A stretch of 56,410 nt of DNA. Source: a virus. The DNA is taken from positions 1 through 56,410 of the IMG/VR virus record IMGVR_UViG_3300008111_000025; one strand, 5' to 3'. The translations under genes were made by a program, and so were the position numbers. The notes beneath the pieces were generated by a model. It saw only the letters and a list, made by a program, of their open reading frames with translations. It searched no databases and had not been told where the DNA came from. Positions 42,662 through 51,439 of this stretch are shown here, piece after piece; within the stretch, counting starts at the first letter, position 1; each line of letters opens with the position of its first letter.

Positions 42662-43402
42662 ATGACAACTACAAACACCACATCAAAAGTAAGAAACTAC
42701 CAAGGCACTAACTCATTCATCAACAAGATGAAAGATGCCCTCAACAAGTACGGCAAACTAACTCAGAAACAAGCTGAGGCGGCTGAGAAAATCCTTAACA
42801 GCGTAACTAAAGTAAATGTGGAGACCCTTCCTGAAGAAATGAAGGCTATCGCTAACTACGAGGGTGAGAACTCATTCGTGAAAGAAATCAAATCTAAATT
42901 GATGACCTACGGGACATTAACACCAAACCAAGTGTCGGCAGCGAACGCTCAAATCCAAAAAGAGAAGAACAAGGCTAACACCCTTAAAGTAAGAATCCCT
43001 GTGTTGGGTGAGACAATCCAACTTCGTCGCAAAACTGCGGAAGGTCTTAAAGAGAAATACGGATTGGAGTTCAATCCACTCTTGATTGATGTGACTAAAA
43101 TCTTGTCTATCTCCCCAAAAGCAATCCAAGTGGCGGGTAAACTTACAGTGAAGAGAGGTAAAATCTGTAACTGTTGTGCAAGAACTCTAACTGACGAGTT
43201 CTCAATGTTGACAGGTCTTGGTAAGACATGTGCAGGTCACTTGGGAGTTCCTTACATCACAGACGCAAGTCAAGCTGAGAAGTTCCGTATGGACTACTTG
43301 AAACGAGTAGAAGAAATTGGTGAAATGGAGGTTTGGATTCCTTTTTCTCAAATCAAAGTCCTAAGTGACAAACTTGAAGTGGTTCTTAAAATGGTAAAAT
43401 AA
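42662..43402 (+). CDS. DUF6011-like zinc protein with two copies of a helical repeat
   Basis: 246 residues from the ATG at 42662. Two about 40-residue repeats begin YQGTNSFINKMKDALNKYGK and YEGENSFVKEIKSKLMTYGT, each ending LTxxQxxAA; a third related copy is in the DHH protein at 33826. A zinc-type segment KICNCCARTLTDEFS...GKTCAGHLG follows, resembling DUF6011. Codons are G/C-richer than neighbours. A strong promoter and terminator enclose it as a single-gene unit. Probably an early, abundant protein. Confidence 0.7.
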   Translation: MTTTNTTSKVRNYQGTNSFINKMKDALNKYGKLTQKQAEAAEKILNSVTKVNVETLPEEMKAIANYEGENSFVKEIKSKLMTYGTLTPNQVSAANAQIQKEKNKANTLKVRIPVLGETIQLRRKTAEGLKEKYGLEFNPLLIDVTKILSISPKAIQVAGKLTVKRGKICNCCARTLTDEFSMLTGLGKTCAGHLGVPYITDASQAEKFRMDYLKRVEEIGEMEVWIPFSQIKVLSDKLEVVLKMVK

Positions 43403-43406
43403 GAAC

Positions 43407-43437
43407 AAACCCCCTCAAAAAGGGGGTTTTATTTTTT
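43407..43437 (+). terminator. Terminator after the 42662 gene
   Basis: AAACCCCC/GGGGGTTT stem (43407-43414 with 43422-43429), 7-base loop, then TATTTTTT. Confidence 0.85.
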
Positions 43438-43463
43438 GTATTCGGATATTTATTATATATTTG
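43436..43463 (+). promoter_or_regulatory. Bacteroidota-type promoter
   Basis: TTG at 43436-43438, a 17-base spacer and TATATTTG at 43456-43463, before the ATG at 43483. The TTG lies in the terminator tail. Confidence 0.6.
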
Positions 43464-43482
43464 TAGAACAAATAATAAAAAG

Positions 43483-43668
43483 ATGAAAAGTAAATTACCA
43501 TTCGCAGTTAACTACACCAAAGAGATGTCTGAAAAGTTCAACAAAGAACTTAAAGAGTCTGGCAAATGTTCTGTTCAAAATCCTGATTTCTACGGCAATT
43601 GGAATCTTGTTGAGGTTGGAACGCCTGAGTATGAATTTGCTTTCAGTAAGAAACGAGTTAAAAAGTAA
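43483..43668 (+). CDS. Small basic protein
   Basis: 61 residues (MKSKLPFAVNYTKEMSEKFN...), basic, ending KKRVKK. Stop and next start overlap as TAATG, so the next gene is translationally coupled. No family is recognised. Confidence 0.6.
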   Translation: MKSKLPFAVNYTKEMSEKFNKELKESGKCSVQNPDFYGNWNLVEVGTPEYEFAFSKKRVKK

Positions 43669-44285
43669 TGCGTGAGTTAATAAGGACATTATTAAAAGAG
43701 ATTAGGTTTTCACAAGAAAGGGCTGATGAACTAAAAAAGAAATTTGGTTGGAGATTCGTTCAGAGTGATAGACCAAAGTCAGGTAAATTATATAACAAGA
43801 ATCATATTTATACCTTTAGGACTCCTAAATACAAGTACAATGTTTACATTGAGGAATATGATTATGATTTTTTCATTATTTCATTTTTTCCTAAGTTAAA
43901 TAAAGATTTCTATGTAAGACAAGCCAGGATGGCCTCAGCAGGACAAAAGTACTATGATGAATATAGTTACTTAACAAAGGAAAATATGCCACTCCAAATA
44001 CTATCACTAATGATGGGTCAAATGAAAGAGATTTTAAAAGATAAACCTTATGCATCGTTTGGTTATTTTGGTGCTCCTGACATTAAAACTGGTGAAGATG
44101 ATGACTTATTTAACACCAAAAGAGTAAGGGTTTACAATCAAATGATTTACGACACCTTTTCTGAAACACACAAAATTATATCTGACCCTACATTTAGTGG
44201 GTCCGTAATTATTAATAAAGAAGTTCTTGAGGAATACCCGTATTTCAAAAAGTATTGCTTGGATATATTGGAAACACATTTGTAA
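43668..44285 (+). CDS. Leader-like protein, unknown
   Basis: 205 residues. It begins MRELIRTLLKEIRFSQERA, with LLKE as [L]-x-E. The rest is alpha/beta and aromatic (FFIISFFPKLNKDFYVRQARM). No domain is recognised. It is followed 3 bases on by the 44289 gene, in a small operon of unknowns. Confidence 0.6.
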   Translation: MRELIRTLLKEIRFSQERADELKKKFGWRFVQSDRPKSGKLYNKNHIYTFRTPKYKYNVYIEEYDYDFFIISFFPKLNKDFYVRQARMASAGQKYYDEYSYLTKENMPLQILSLMMGQMKEILKDKPYASFGYFGAPDIKTGEDDDLFNTKRVRVYNQMIYDTFSETHKIISDPTFSGSVIINKEVLEEYPYFKKYCLDILETHL

Positions 44286-44288
44286 GTA

Positions 44289-44975
44289 ATGAATATTGAG
44301 AGTATATACAAAGCATTCCTTAAATTCAGTAAAGGCTCAATTAAAAAAGATGGGTTTAACTTACACATTACCAATATAGGTAAGGATAATAAGGATAAGA
44401 TAACTTTTTATTTTGATTTTGAACCATTGGGTGATATGTCTTATCAAAAATCAGGTCTTGAGGAGGTTGCTTGGGATGAGATTGTTTTGTTCATTAAAAT
44501 ACTTGGAAATCTTAATTTTGATTGGGAAAGATTGGATGTTGTAGTTAACATGGGAAAATACCCAAACCCATACCTTTCAAAAAAATTTGAGAAAAAAATA
44601 GATAACATACTAAACGATATTAAAGTCGTTGAATTATGTGAGGGTGTTTGTGTTAAGATTGAAGTTGAACACATTAATACAAACATAACCATTCAAGATG
44701 ACAAGTCATCATCTTCAGGTACAATGCTCTTTTTTGAGAATTTTGTTAGACCCATAAAAGGTTATGTTAAAATGTCCAAAAATGGGGGATATGAAGAAGT
44801 TAGTGTGGAAGATGCGGTAACTACCTATAAAGAGATTCAAAGATTTAATAGGTTTTTAGATAGTGATACAAACTATTTATCAATAGATGATGTGGTAGGT
44901 GAGGAGATTGGATTCAATGACACCAACCAAGTTATATATGTTTTAACAAGATTTGTAAATGAAGGTAATAATTAA
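44289..44975 (+). CDS. Unknown protein
   Basis: 228 residues: helical start (MNIESIYKAFLKFSKG), beta-rich centre and helical end. It resembles in layout the 228-residue protein on the other strand at 46228 (helix, then a 'KIxFxxxxPxxxSY' region), although identity is low. It overlaps the next gene by 17 bases. Confidence 0.6.
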   Translation: MNIESIYKAFLKFSKGSIKKDGFNLHITNIGKDNKDKITFYFDFEPLGDMSYQKSGLEEVAWDEIVLFIKILGNLNFDWERLDVVVNMGKYPNPYLSKKFEKKIDNILNDIKVVELCEGVCVKIEVEHINTNITIQDDKSSSSGTMLFFENFVRPIKGYVKMSKNGGYEEVSVEDAVTTYKEIQRFNRFLDSDTNYLSIDDVVGEEIGFNDTNQVIYVLTRFVNEGNN

Positions 44976-45480
44976 CGAAAGTTCTGTAGTAAAGGTCTTG
45001 GAGAGAGTTTGGTCTCAGGACCCATACTTTGATGGGGATAAACTTAAAATGTTTGGTATAAGTCCCAAAAATCCTTCCGCACAAATGTTATTCCAAAAGT
45101 TTATTGGGTTAGAAGAAATGACCAAAAGAGCTGAGAATATAATGAAAGACCTCAATAACAAAGATTTCAATGTAGATAATTGTGGAACATACGATATAGA
45201 TTTTAAAATTGTACATACATTTATTGATGAAGGGCATGCGGGACTTCAATATTTTTATATAAATTGTGATGTTGACTATGGGACCTCATCAGCGGTGATA
45301 CCTTTTTATGACCCAAATGCCGAGCGTAAATCATTATCTAATGTTATGGATGATGAAGAAACTGCTTGGGAAATTAGAAGTGAGATTATTGAATGTATTG
45401 AGGACTATTTTGATGAAGACCTTGAGTTCAGAAAGAAAACTGGTATGAGTGTTATTGCTAAGTTAATTACGATAAGTTAA
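44959..45480 (+). CDS. Leader-bearing small protein
   Basis: 173 residues beginning MKVIINESSVVKVLERVWSQ, a leader ending INE. Alpha/beta body with an acidic C-terminal helix (EIIECIEDYFDEDLEFRKK). The start overlaps the previous gene by 17 bases. The leader groups it with the candidate virion proteins. Confidence 0.62.
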   Translation: MKVIINESSVVKVLERVWSQDPYFDGDKLKMFGISPKNPSAQMLFQKFIGLEEMTKRAENIMKDLNNKDFNVDNCGTYDIDFKIVHTFIDEGHAGLQYFYINCDVDYGTSSAVIPFYDPNAERKSLSNVMDDEETAWEIRSEIIECIEDYFDEDLEFRKKTGMSVIAKLITIS

Positions 45481-45493
45481 TTACAGAATAAAA

Positions 45494-45518
45494 AACCCCA
45501 CCTGTGAGATGGGGATTT
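45494..45518. terminator. Shared terminator between convergent genes
   Basis: CCCCA/TGGGG core stem (45496-45500 with 45510-45514) with A/T runs on both sides; on the minus strand it ends in TTTTTT. It separates the 44959 gene and the minus-strand gene at 45522. Confidence 0.6.
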
Positions 45519-45521
45519 AAA

Positions 45522-46130
45522 TTACTTAATATCTGTAGACTCTAATAGTGTGTAACTAAATTTGTTTCCGTGAATCTTTGATGCTTTTTTACAGATTGAT
45601 AAAAATACATCAAAGTCCATAACTCGTTTGAACACCTGACATCCGTGCGACCAATCGTCAACCCAAGTGGAATCTCTACCTGATTTGTGAATATTGATAC
45701 CAAACATACCAGTATCGGTAGTTTTCTCGTCGTAAACCAAATCTTTATTAGCATCTCTCCACACCGTAACATTACCATTTCTTTGACAAAGAGCGTCGTA
45801 TTTACCTTGATGTTTATCTATGGACCATACACTTCTGTATTGATTTGGAACCAATCTAGCAACGCCCTTACCATTGGTAAACCCTTGAACACCCTTTTTA
45901 CCTGGGTCGCAAGTACCACCCCAACAGTAAAATTGCCATTCACCCTTTTCATCTTTAAATGAAATTGTTAAATGGTCATCAAATACATTGGTCACTTTCT
46001 TTGCAACGGATGGAGAATTGTTTCTAACACCTACGATATTAACATCGTAACTTTTGTTTGATTTATCTTCAAACCAAACATAACCTTTAGCTTTTACAGC
46101 CGATTCAATTTGTTCTCTTGTATAACTCAT
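45522..46130 (-). CDS. L,D-transpeptidase-like / peptidoglycan-active protein (putative)
   Basis: 202 residues on the minus strand. The C-terminal region GMFGINIHKSGRDSTWVDDWSHGCQVF has the His-x...-HGC arrangement of YkuD-type L,D-transpeptidases and of related wall-active phage proteins (IH...W S x GCQV). The N-terminal part is a beta-rich domain. It may cut or cross-link peptidoglycan peptides, or be a tail-wall enzyme. No signal peptide. The ATATTTAT element lies on its strand upstream. Confidence 0.6.
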   Translation of the reverse strand: MSYTREQIESAVKAKGYVWFEDKSNKSYDVNIVGVRNNSPSVAKKVTNVFDDHLTISFKDEKGEWQFYCWGGTCDPGKKGVQGFTNGKGVARLVPNQYRSVWSIDKHQGKYDALCQRNGNVTVWRDANKDLVYDEKTTDTGMFGINIHKSGRDSTWVDDWSHGCQVFKRVMDFDVFLSICKKASKIHGNKFSYTLLESTDIK

Positions 46131-46227
46131 AATCTTTTTTAAAATAAATATATTTAATTATATAAATTATTTGTAAGATGGAGGAATATGATGACTATGG
46201 TTTCGGAGACCATTGTATAACTACTTT

Positions 46228-46914
46228 TTAAATTTCAAGAATAGAACCATCACTCTTGTAAGCGATTGGTGTTATGTTGACATTTGTATACATATAGTGA
46301 TGATAAAAAGTGAGAGGATTATCCTCAACGAAACTTATAACAGGTAATAAGGTTCTATAAACTATCTCATCATAATTACGAAAGTCATCATATACCCAAT
46401 TTCTTAGGTACTCAAGATTGGTATCGTAATCAAATTGACGATGTTTATTTCTTATGTTTTTGAAAATGTACTTAGTGCTAATATCAACCTGATTACTTTC
46501 TGCGTATATATCCCCTTTAACAAACTCCAAATCCGCCTCAATACTAATCATTCCTGTTGGGCCAACTTCAAAATGAGTTACTGAGTTAAAAAGTTCGTCA
46601 ATCTTTTTTTTATCTGATTTATTAAAATAGAGTGTGTTACCTTTTTTATAGTCAATCTTAATATACTTATGTAATTGGGGGCTATTTTTTTTATCTAAAA
46701 TACCTATTATTCTACCAATAAGTTCACATTGTTGCCAAAAATGTTCTGTTAAACAATTATAATTGAATGAAAGGTCGTTAGGATTCTTGTAACCAAATTT
46801 AATTCGGTCCTCAGTTTTTTTATAATAAGGTACAATCTCAATACCATGAAAGTTTGAAACATTGTCTTTCTCAAAATGTTTTTGTATTATTTTAAAAAAT
46901 TTTTGGACATCCAT
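46228..46914 (-). CDS. Unknown minus-strand protein
   Basis: 228 residues: basic helical start (MDVQKFFKIIQKHFEKDNV), alpha/beta centre, aromatic end. ATATTTAT lies 5 bases before the ATG on this strand (ATATTTATGAAATATG). Similar length and layout to the 44289 product; paralogy is possible but unproven. Confidence 0.6.
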   Translation of the reverse strand: MDVQKFFKIIQKHFEKDNVSNFHGIEIVPYYKKTEDRIKFGYKNPNDLSFNYNCLTEHFWQQCELIGRIIGILDKKNSPQLHKYIKIDYKKGNTLYFNKSDKKKIDELFNSVTHFEVGPTGMISIEADLEFVKGDIYAESNQVDISTKYIFKNIRNKHRQFDYDTNLEYLRNWVYDDFRNYDEIVYRTLLPVISFVEDNPLTFYHHYMYTNVNITPIAYKSDGSILEI

Positions 46915-46940
46915 ATTTCATAAATATTAAAATAAATAAA

Positions 46941-47057
46941 ATGGTAAGTAATTTCGTAGAATCTTTAATTCATTTAATCACCCTTGGGGTTATAAGTGTA
47001 ATTTTTATACTTATGTTGACAAACAGAAATAAAAACACTAAGTTTACTAAAAAATAA
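46941..47057 (+). CDS. Single-span small membrane protein
   Basis: 38 residues (MVSNFVESLIHLITLGVISV...), one hydrophobic helix about residues 8-27, then a basic tail (RNKNTKFTKK). Four bases before the next ATG. Basic-tailed single-span proteins can be holin-like or inner-membrane effectors. Confidence 0.45.
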   Translation: MVSNFVESLIHLITLGVISVIFILMLTNRNKNTKFTKK

Positions 47058-47061
47058 AATT

Positions 47062-47277
47062 ATGCAAACACTAGTATTCAATACAACAACAAAGACGGCT
47101 AAACTTTATGAGGGGGTTGCCGAAAAATCAGAATTAATTATACATTATACAGATGTACCAACTGTAAAAGTCATGGACGATGGTTTTTATCAAGTTATGC
47201 AACGAGATGCAATGGAAGCCCAACTTCCTGTATTAAGAGTACCAATCGCAAACACAAACATGTTAATAAAACAGTAA
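47062..47277 (+). CDS. Small unknown protein
   Basis: 71 residues, beta-rich (MQTLVFNTTTKTAKLYEG...). Its stop overlaps the next ATG (TAATG). No family is recognised. Confidence 0.6.
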   Translation: MQTLVFNTTTKTAKLYEGVAEKSELIIHYTDVPTVKVMDDGFYQVMQRDAMEAQLPVLRVPIANTNMLIKQ

Positions 47278-47588
47278 TGAAAAGCATTCACCAAATATTT
47301 CAAGGGAACGAACACTTAATGGACCTTCACCCTGTGGAGGAGTTAATAGATTATTGTCAAGAACTTGAAGGGGAGGTAATGGAAAGAAGGATTGAGGATA
47401 ACTACGATAAAGAGCATGTCCTTAAAGGTATGTTGAAAGACATTAAAACAAGTATTAACGATACGTTGGCGGAGGATGAAGAGTCAATTAGATTTGGTGA
47501 GATTCCAAGAGTAGACTTCAAAGAGGCGGTTAAAAACTTAAAAAACTTCATCTCCGAAATGTGTCACATTAATAACATAATGTTATGA
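47277..47588 (+). CDS. Small acidic helical protein
   Basis: 103 residues, acidic and helical (YCQELEGEVMERRIEDNYDK). It overlaps both neighbours by 1-4 bases. The function is unknown. Confidence 0.6.
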   Translation: MKSIHQIFQGNEHLMDLHPVEELIDYCQELEGEVMERRIEDNYDKEHVLKGMLKDIKTSINDTLAEDEESIRFGEIPRVDFKEAVKNLKNFISEMCHINNIML

Positions 47589-47887
47589 TAAAAGAAACTA
47601 GACTTATTTCGTTATTAGACGAACTTTATCTTGTGGATAAGGAAAGTAAGGAGATGATTGTTTTGGCAAGACCTGAACAAATAGGTATAGTGTGTGAAAC
47701 ATTAGAACACGAAACAATGAATGAATATTGGACAACCAATCGTTATGTTGAGTTAGATGATAATCACATTAAAAAAATAATTGATAATAATAGATTATGT
47801 CGTATTGAGATGGAAACATATGAGGGTGATTATTGTGGATATAGAAAGCCCAAATTAAAAGATGGTAAAGTAATTATTCACATCTGA
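47585..47887 (+). CDS. Small unknown protein
   Basis: 100 residues, alpha/beta, acidic middle. It overlaps the previous gene by 4 bases (ATGTTATGA arrangement) and is followed by an ATATTTAT element. No family is recognised. Confidence 0.6.
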   Translation: MIKETRLISLLDELYLVDKESKEMIVLARPEQIGIVCETLEHETMNEYWTTNRYVELDDNHIKKIIDNNRLCRIEMETYEGDYCGYRKPKLKDGKVIIHI

Positions 47888-47888
47888 T

Positions 47889-47896
47889 ATATTTAT
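47889..47896 (+). promoter_or_regulatory. Candidate late-type promoter element ATATTTAT
   Basis: ATATATTTATAAAT about 20 bases before the TTG/GTG start at 47909-47912. Confidence 0.45.
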
Positions 47897-47908
47897 AAAT
47901 AAAATATA

Positions 47909-49564
47909 TTGGTGAGAACTAAATTAATTATTACTGAAAGTCAATTCAACAAATTAATATACGGAAAGTTAGGGATACTAACCGAAGCGTCAAAGAAGAA
48001 AGTCCTTATTGATAAAGTAGGGCTAAGTGAATATAACGCAGAACTATTGGATAAGGTGTGTGGTGGTCTTTCTGTTTGGATAGCCAATAAGTTAATTGAT
48101 TATCAAATAACAATATCTCGTAGTTGGAATGGGGATAATGTGAGTAAAGAATATGCTCTTGAAAAACTTAATGGTGGTAACCTTAAAAAGTTTATGCCAA
48201 AAGTTACCGAAATAATGGACTGGGTTAGAGTAGGTTTAAATGGGAATATTGGTCAATACAAAAATCTCTCAATTGAAGAATTAGAACAAAAATCTAAAGA
48301 GTGGCATGATTCATTAGGTATTGGTAGTGGTGTAATCAATTACAATGAGAAACACGATATAATTAAAGATTTTAGAGATGAGAATGGGAACGGTTTTTAT
48401 TGGGCTGATTTAGATACCAAAAACTCTGAAGAGGAATGTGAAAGGATGGGTCATTGTGGTCGCTCAAGTTATGGTTTCTTATATTCATTACGAGAAACAA
48501 GACCAATCAATGATAAGTATAAAATGAATAAAAGTCATTTAACTGCGGCTATTGGTCCCGATGGTGTTATGTACCAGTTAAAAGGTCCGAAGAACTCAAA
48601 ACCAAACGAAGCGTTCCACCCATATATTCTACCTTTATTTGATGTTAAAGATGAGGACGGAGAATATTTGATTCAAAGTTTTGGAAGTGAATATGCGACA
48701 TCTATGGATTTTAAACTTACGGATTTACCTGATGAAGTATTAAGAAATTTATACCAAAACAGACCTGAGTTATTTAAAACAAGACAATTACAAAAGAAGT
48801 TGGTTGACATGGGTATTATTGATGCACCTGTTGTTGATTATAAAATCACAGTTGATATAAGTCCTGATGATGTTGGTAGATATGTTAAAGGTGATTATGT
48901 GGTTAACAGATATAAAAAGAAAGTGACAACACCTGCAGGTCAACAATATGATAGAACCGTTGAGGTTACTTTATTTGAAACAATTTTATCGGGAGATGTT
49001 TGGGATTTATGGCAAAATTGGGAACCTGATTGGAAAGGTGCTTTATCGTATGATGTTGATAATGAGAACGAACAAAAAATTCGCAATATTTTAAAATATC
49101 TAGCACAAAAAGATAATCCTGATTTTAGCGAAGAAAGTTTTAATGATGAAGATACGGATTCTTTAATTGAGGATTGGGATGAAGACCATGAAATACGAAG
49201 TGCAATTGGAAATGCGGTGTCAAATGCTGAATCAGATGACTATGGTAACTATTTGTACGATGAGTTAAAAGGCGCTTTAGAAGAATATGGAACTGTGGAG
49301 AAGATGAATGATGAAGGTGTTATATTACATGTTGATACTGAAAAGTATATCGCTGACTTAGATGATGAGGAATATGAAGATTATGTAGAATATAGATGTG
49401 ATGGTGATATTAAATGTGCATTCTCGGAATTGGCGTATGAAGATAGAATAGAAAAACCAGAAGTTAGTATAGATGATAGATATTATCCTAATATCAATAC
49501 AGAAAACTTTAATGAGATATTATCGGACAGATTATCAGAAGTTGAATACCACTACATTAAGTAA
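47909..49564 (+). CDS. Leader-bearing protein with MGHCGRS-type domain
   Basis: About 550 residues. The start is TTG at 47909 or GTG at 47912. Leader VRTKLIITESQFNKLIYGKL, with a second ILTE at about residue 28. The middle has a domain with CERMGHCGRSSYGFLYSLRE, SHLTAAIGPDGVMYQLKGPKN and FHPYILPLF, a pattern I know from other phage proteins of unknown activity (Cys-His-Cys-containing). The C-terminal third is acidic with helices. The leader suggests packaging; it may be an injected effector. Confidence 0.7.
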   Translation: MVRTKLIITESQFNKLIYGKLGILTEASKKKVLIDKVGLSEYNAELLDKVCGGLSVWIANKLIDYQITISRSWNGDNVSKEYALEKLNGGNLKKFMPKVTEIMDWVRVGLNGNIGQYKNLSIEELEQKSKEWHDSLGIGSGVINYNEKHDIIKDFRDENGNGFYWADLDTKNSEEECERMGHCGRSSYGFLYSLRETRPINDKYKMNKSHLTAAIGPDGVMYQLKGPKNSKPNEAFHPYILPLFDVKDEDGEYLIQSFGSEYATSMDFKLTDLPDEVLRNLYQNRPELFKTRQLQKKLVDMGIIDAPVVDYKITVDISPDDVGRYVKGDYVVNRYKKKVTTPAGQQYDRTVEVTLFETILSGDVWDLWQNWEPDWKGALSYDVDNENEQKIRNILKYLAQKDNPDFSEESFNDEDTDSLIEDWDEDHEIRSAIGNAVSNAESDDYGNYLYDELKGALEEYGTVEKMNDEGVILHVDTEKYIADLDDEEYEDYVEYRCDGDIKCAFSELAYEDRIEKPEVSIDDRYYPNINTENFNEILSDRLSEVEYHYIK

Positions 49565-50074
49565 TTACTTATTCAAGTCACCAGTGTAAAACGCAATATC
49601 CTCAATATCAAAATGAGAATCAATATCGTTCATTAGTTTATCCCAATCTTCAGGATAGTTTTCATCAATAACAACTTCTAAATTAGGCATAAGGCTATCG
49701 TGCTCAATCTTGAAAGGAATTCCCTTCTCACCCAAATAATCTAACAATCGTTCATACACATCCGTGTTAAAGTGTTCAAACTTGAAATGGATTACATATT
49801 GTTCTGTATGTAGAATGTATTTGGTTATACTATCTAATTCTTCCTCATAGTCATCTCTTAAATTATTTAAAAAACTTGTATATTCTTTATCCCATTCAGG
49901 TGACTCAGGCCAATACATAGCATGGTCAACAGTGACATAGATAATTATTCTGTAAACTACAATATTTGACGAGTGTACTTTAGGGTTAACTTCCAACCTA
50001 AACTTAAACCTATCTTTAATTAATAAAGAATTATATAATTTAGTTAGAGCTTTTGCTATTTGTTGTTCATTCAT
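49565..50074 (-). CDS. Unknown minus-strand protein
   Basis: 169 residues, alpha/beta with a C-terminal acidic half (VIDENYPEDWDKLMNDIDSH). ATATTTATCAATATG precedes the ATG, the same string as before 25490. Its stop abuts the 47909 gene. No family is recognised. Confidence 0.6.
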   Translation of the reverse strand: MNEQQIAKALTKLYNSLLIKDRFKFRLEVNPKVHSSNIVVYRIIIYVTVDHAMYWPESPEWDKEYTSFLNNLRDDYEEELDSITKYILHTEQYVIHFKFEHFNTDVYERLLDYLGEKGIPFKIEHDSLMPNLEVVIDENYPEDWDKLMNDIDSHFDIEDIAFYTGDLNK

Positions 50075-50110
50075 ATTGATAAATATATTTAAAATCTAAT
50101 TAATAATCTA

Positions 50111-50118
50111 TATATTTG
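50111..50118 (+). promoter_or_regulatory. -7 element immediately before RNA ligase ATG
   Basis: TATATTTG at 50111-50118, four bases before the ATG at 50123; the same TATATTTGTGNTATG arrangement as at 16634. Confidence 0.6.
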
Positions 50119-50122
50119 TGCT

Positions 50123-51169
50123 ATGTTGGAAGTTTTAGAGAAATATTACAATGATGGGTTGGTTTACAAACAAGTTCACCCCACTTTACCATTGACAATA
50201 TGGAACTATGCTGAGAAAGTTCAGTATGAAGGTCTGTGGGATGAGGTGACTTTACAAACTCGTGGACTCGTAACTGATGACAAAGGTAATGTTGTTGCAA
50301 GACCCTTTAAAAAATTCTTTAATCAAGAGGAGGGTAAACATACACCAACTGTTGAGTTTGATGTGTATGCTAAGATGGACGGTTCCCTTGGTATACTTTT
50401 TAATTATGATGGAGAATGGGTATTAGCAACTCGTGGTTCTTTTACTTCTGACCAAGCGGTGAAAGGACTTGAGTTACTTCAAAAGTATGATTACCAAAAA
50501 CTTCACAAGAACTACACTTATTTGTTTGAGATAATATATCCTGAGAATAGGATAGTGGTTCAGTACCCTTATGAGGACTTGGTGTTACTTGGTGTAATAG
50601 AAACCAAAACTGGGTATGAGGTTAACATACACGATGGTGATAGTGATTTGAGAATAAAAAACTTAATAAACAATGTAGGTTTTAGAGTTGTTCAAAAATA
50701 CAATGGTATATCTGACTACAAAGTCCTCAAAGATATGATAAAGGATGATGAAGAAGGATTCGTTGTTAAATTTAGTAACGGAGACCGAATGAAAGTAAAA
50801 GGTGTGGAATACTTGAGATTACATAAAATAATGACTAATGTATCTACTACTAGTGTATGGGAAATGTTAAGCACTGGTCAAGATGTTACTGAGTTATTAA
50901 AAGATGTTCCTGATGAGTTTTTTAATAAAATAAAAACTTATGTTAAACAATTAAGATATCAAAAAATGTCAATAACCGAACATGCTGGTAAGTTGTTTGA
51001 CTCTTACTATGAAAGTTATGATGGTGACTTACCTGAGAAATCAAAATATGCTCAGTGGGTATTGAAAATGGAGAAACACCTCCAACCGATATTGTTTAGA
51101 ATGTATGACAGAAAAGAATATGATTCTTATGTTTGGAAACTAATAAAACCTGAATTTAAAAAGTTGTGA
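50123..51169 (+). CDS. RNA ligase, T4 Rnl1-like
   Basis: 348 residues. The nucleotidyl-transferase motif I is YAKMDGS (nucleophilic Lys at residue 84). FEIIYPENRIV matches motif III/IIIa, EEGFVVKF motif IV and MKVKG motif V. LQTRGLVTDDKGNVVARPFKKFFN upstream is typical of the T4 Rnl1 family. Such ligases repair anticodon-cleaved tRNA during phage defence, which would suggest that the host has a PrrC- or similar anticodon nuclease. No Pnkp end-healing gene is seen nearby. Confidence 0.9.
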   Translation: MLEVLEKYYNDGLVYKQVHPTLPLTIWNYAEKVQYEGLWDEVTLQTRGLVTDDKGNVVARPFKKFFNQEEGKHTPTVEFDVYAKMDGSLGILFNYDGEWVLATRGSFTSDQAVKGLELLQKYDYQKLHKNYTYLFEIIYPENRIVVQYPYEDLVLLGVIETKTGYEVNIHDGDSDLRIKNLINNVGFRVVQKYNGISDYKVLKDMIKDDEEGFVVKFSNGDRMKVKGVEYLRLHKIMTNVSTTSVWEMLSTGQDVTELLKDVPDEFFNKIKTYVKQLRYQKMSITEHAGKLFDSYYESYDGDLPEKSKYAQWVLKMEKHLQPILFRMYDRKEYDSYVWKLIKPEFKKL

Positions 51170-51170
51170 T

Positions 51171-51410
51171 ATGGCAAAAAGAAAGACAATAAGTGTTACT
51201 GAGATGGTTGATTATGCGAACCTCCAATTAAGTAGAACAGACGATTTTGCAACCAAAGAGTTTAAACAAGGAATTATTGTAATGGTTGAGGCGGTATTAC
51301 ACAGGTCAGATAATTATAATGGTTTTAGATTCCTTGATAATTCAGATATTGAATATGATACGATGGGTTATGTCTCAAGACATTACTACGGTCCTCGCTT
51401 TAAAATATAG
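51171..51410 (+). CDS. Small unknown protein
   Basis: 79 residues (MAKRKTISVTEMVDYANLQL...), helical with an aromatic basic C-terminus (YVSRHYYGPRFKI). It is one base after the ligase stop, so it is cotranscribed. Possibly a conserved phage family; no function is known. Confidence 0.6.
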   Translation: MAKRKTISVTEMVDYANLQLSRTDDFATKEFKQGIIVMVEAVLHRSDNYNGFRFLDNSDIEYDTMGYVSRHYYGPRFKI

Positions 51411-51439
51411 AAAACATACGGCATTAAAATATAATAATT

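Noticed and set aside
46178-46231. 17-codon reading frame (MEEYDDYGFG...)
   Set aside because: Too short to support, no clear promoter, and it overlaps the end of the minus-strand gene.
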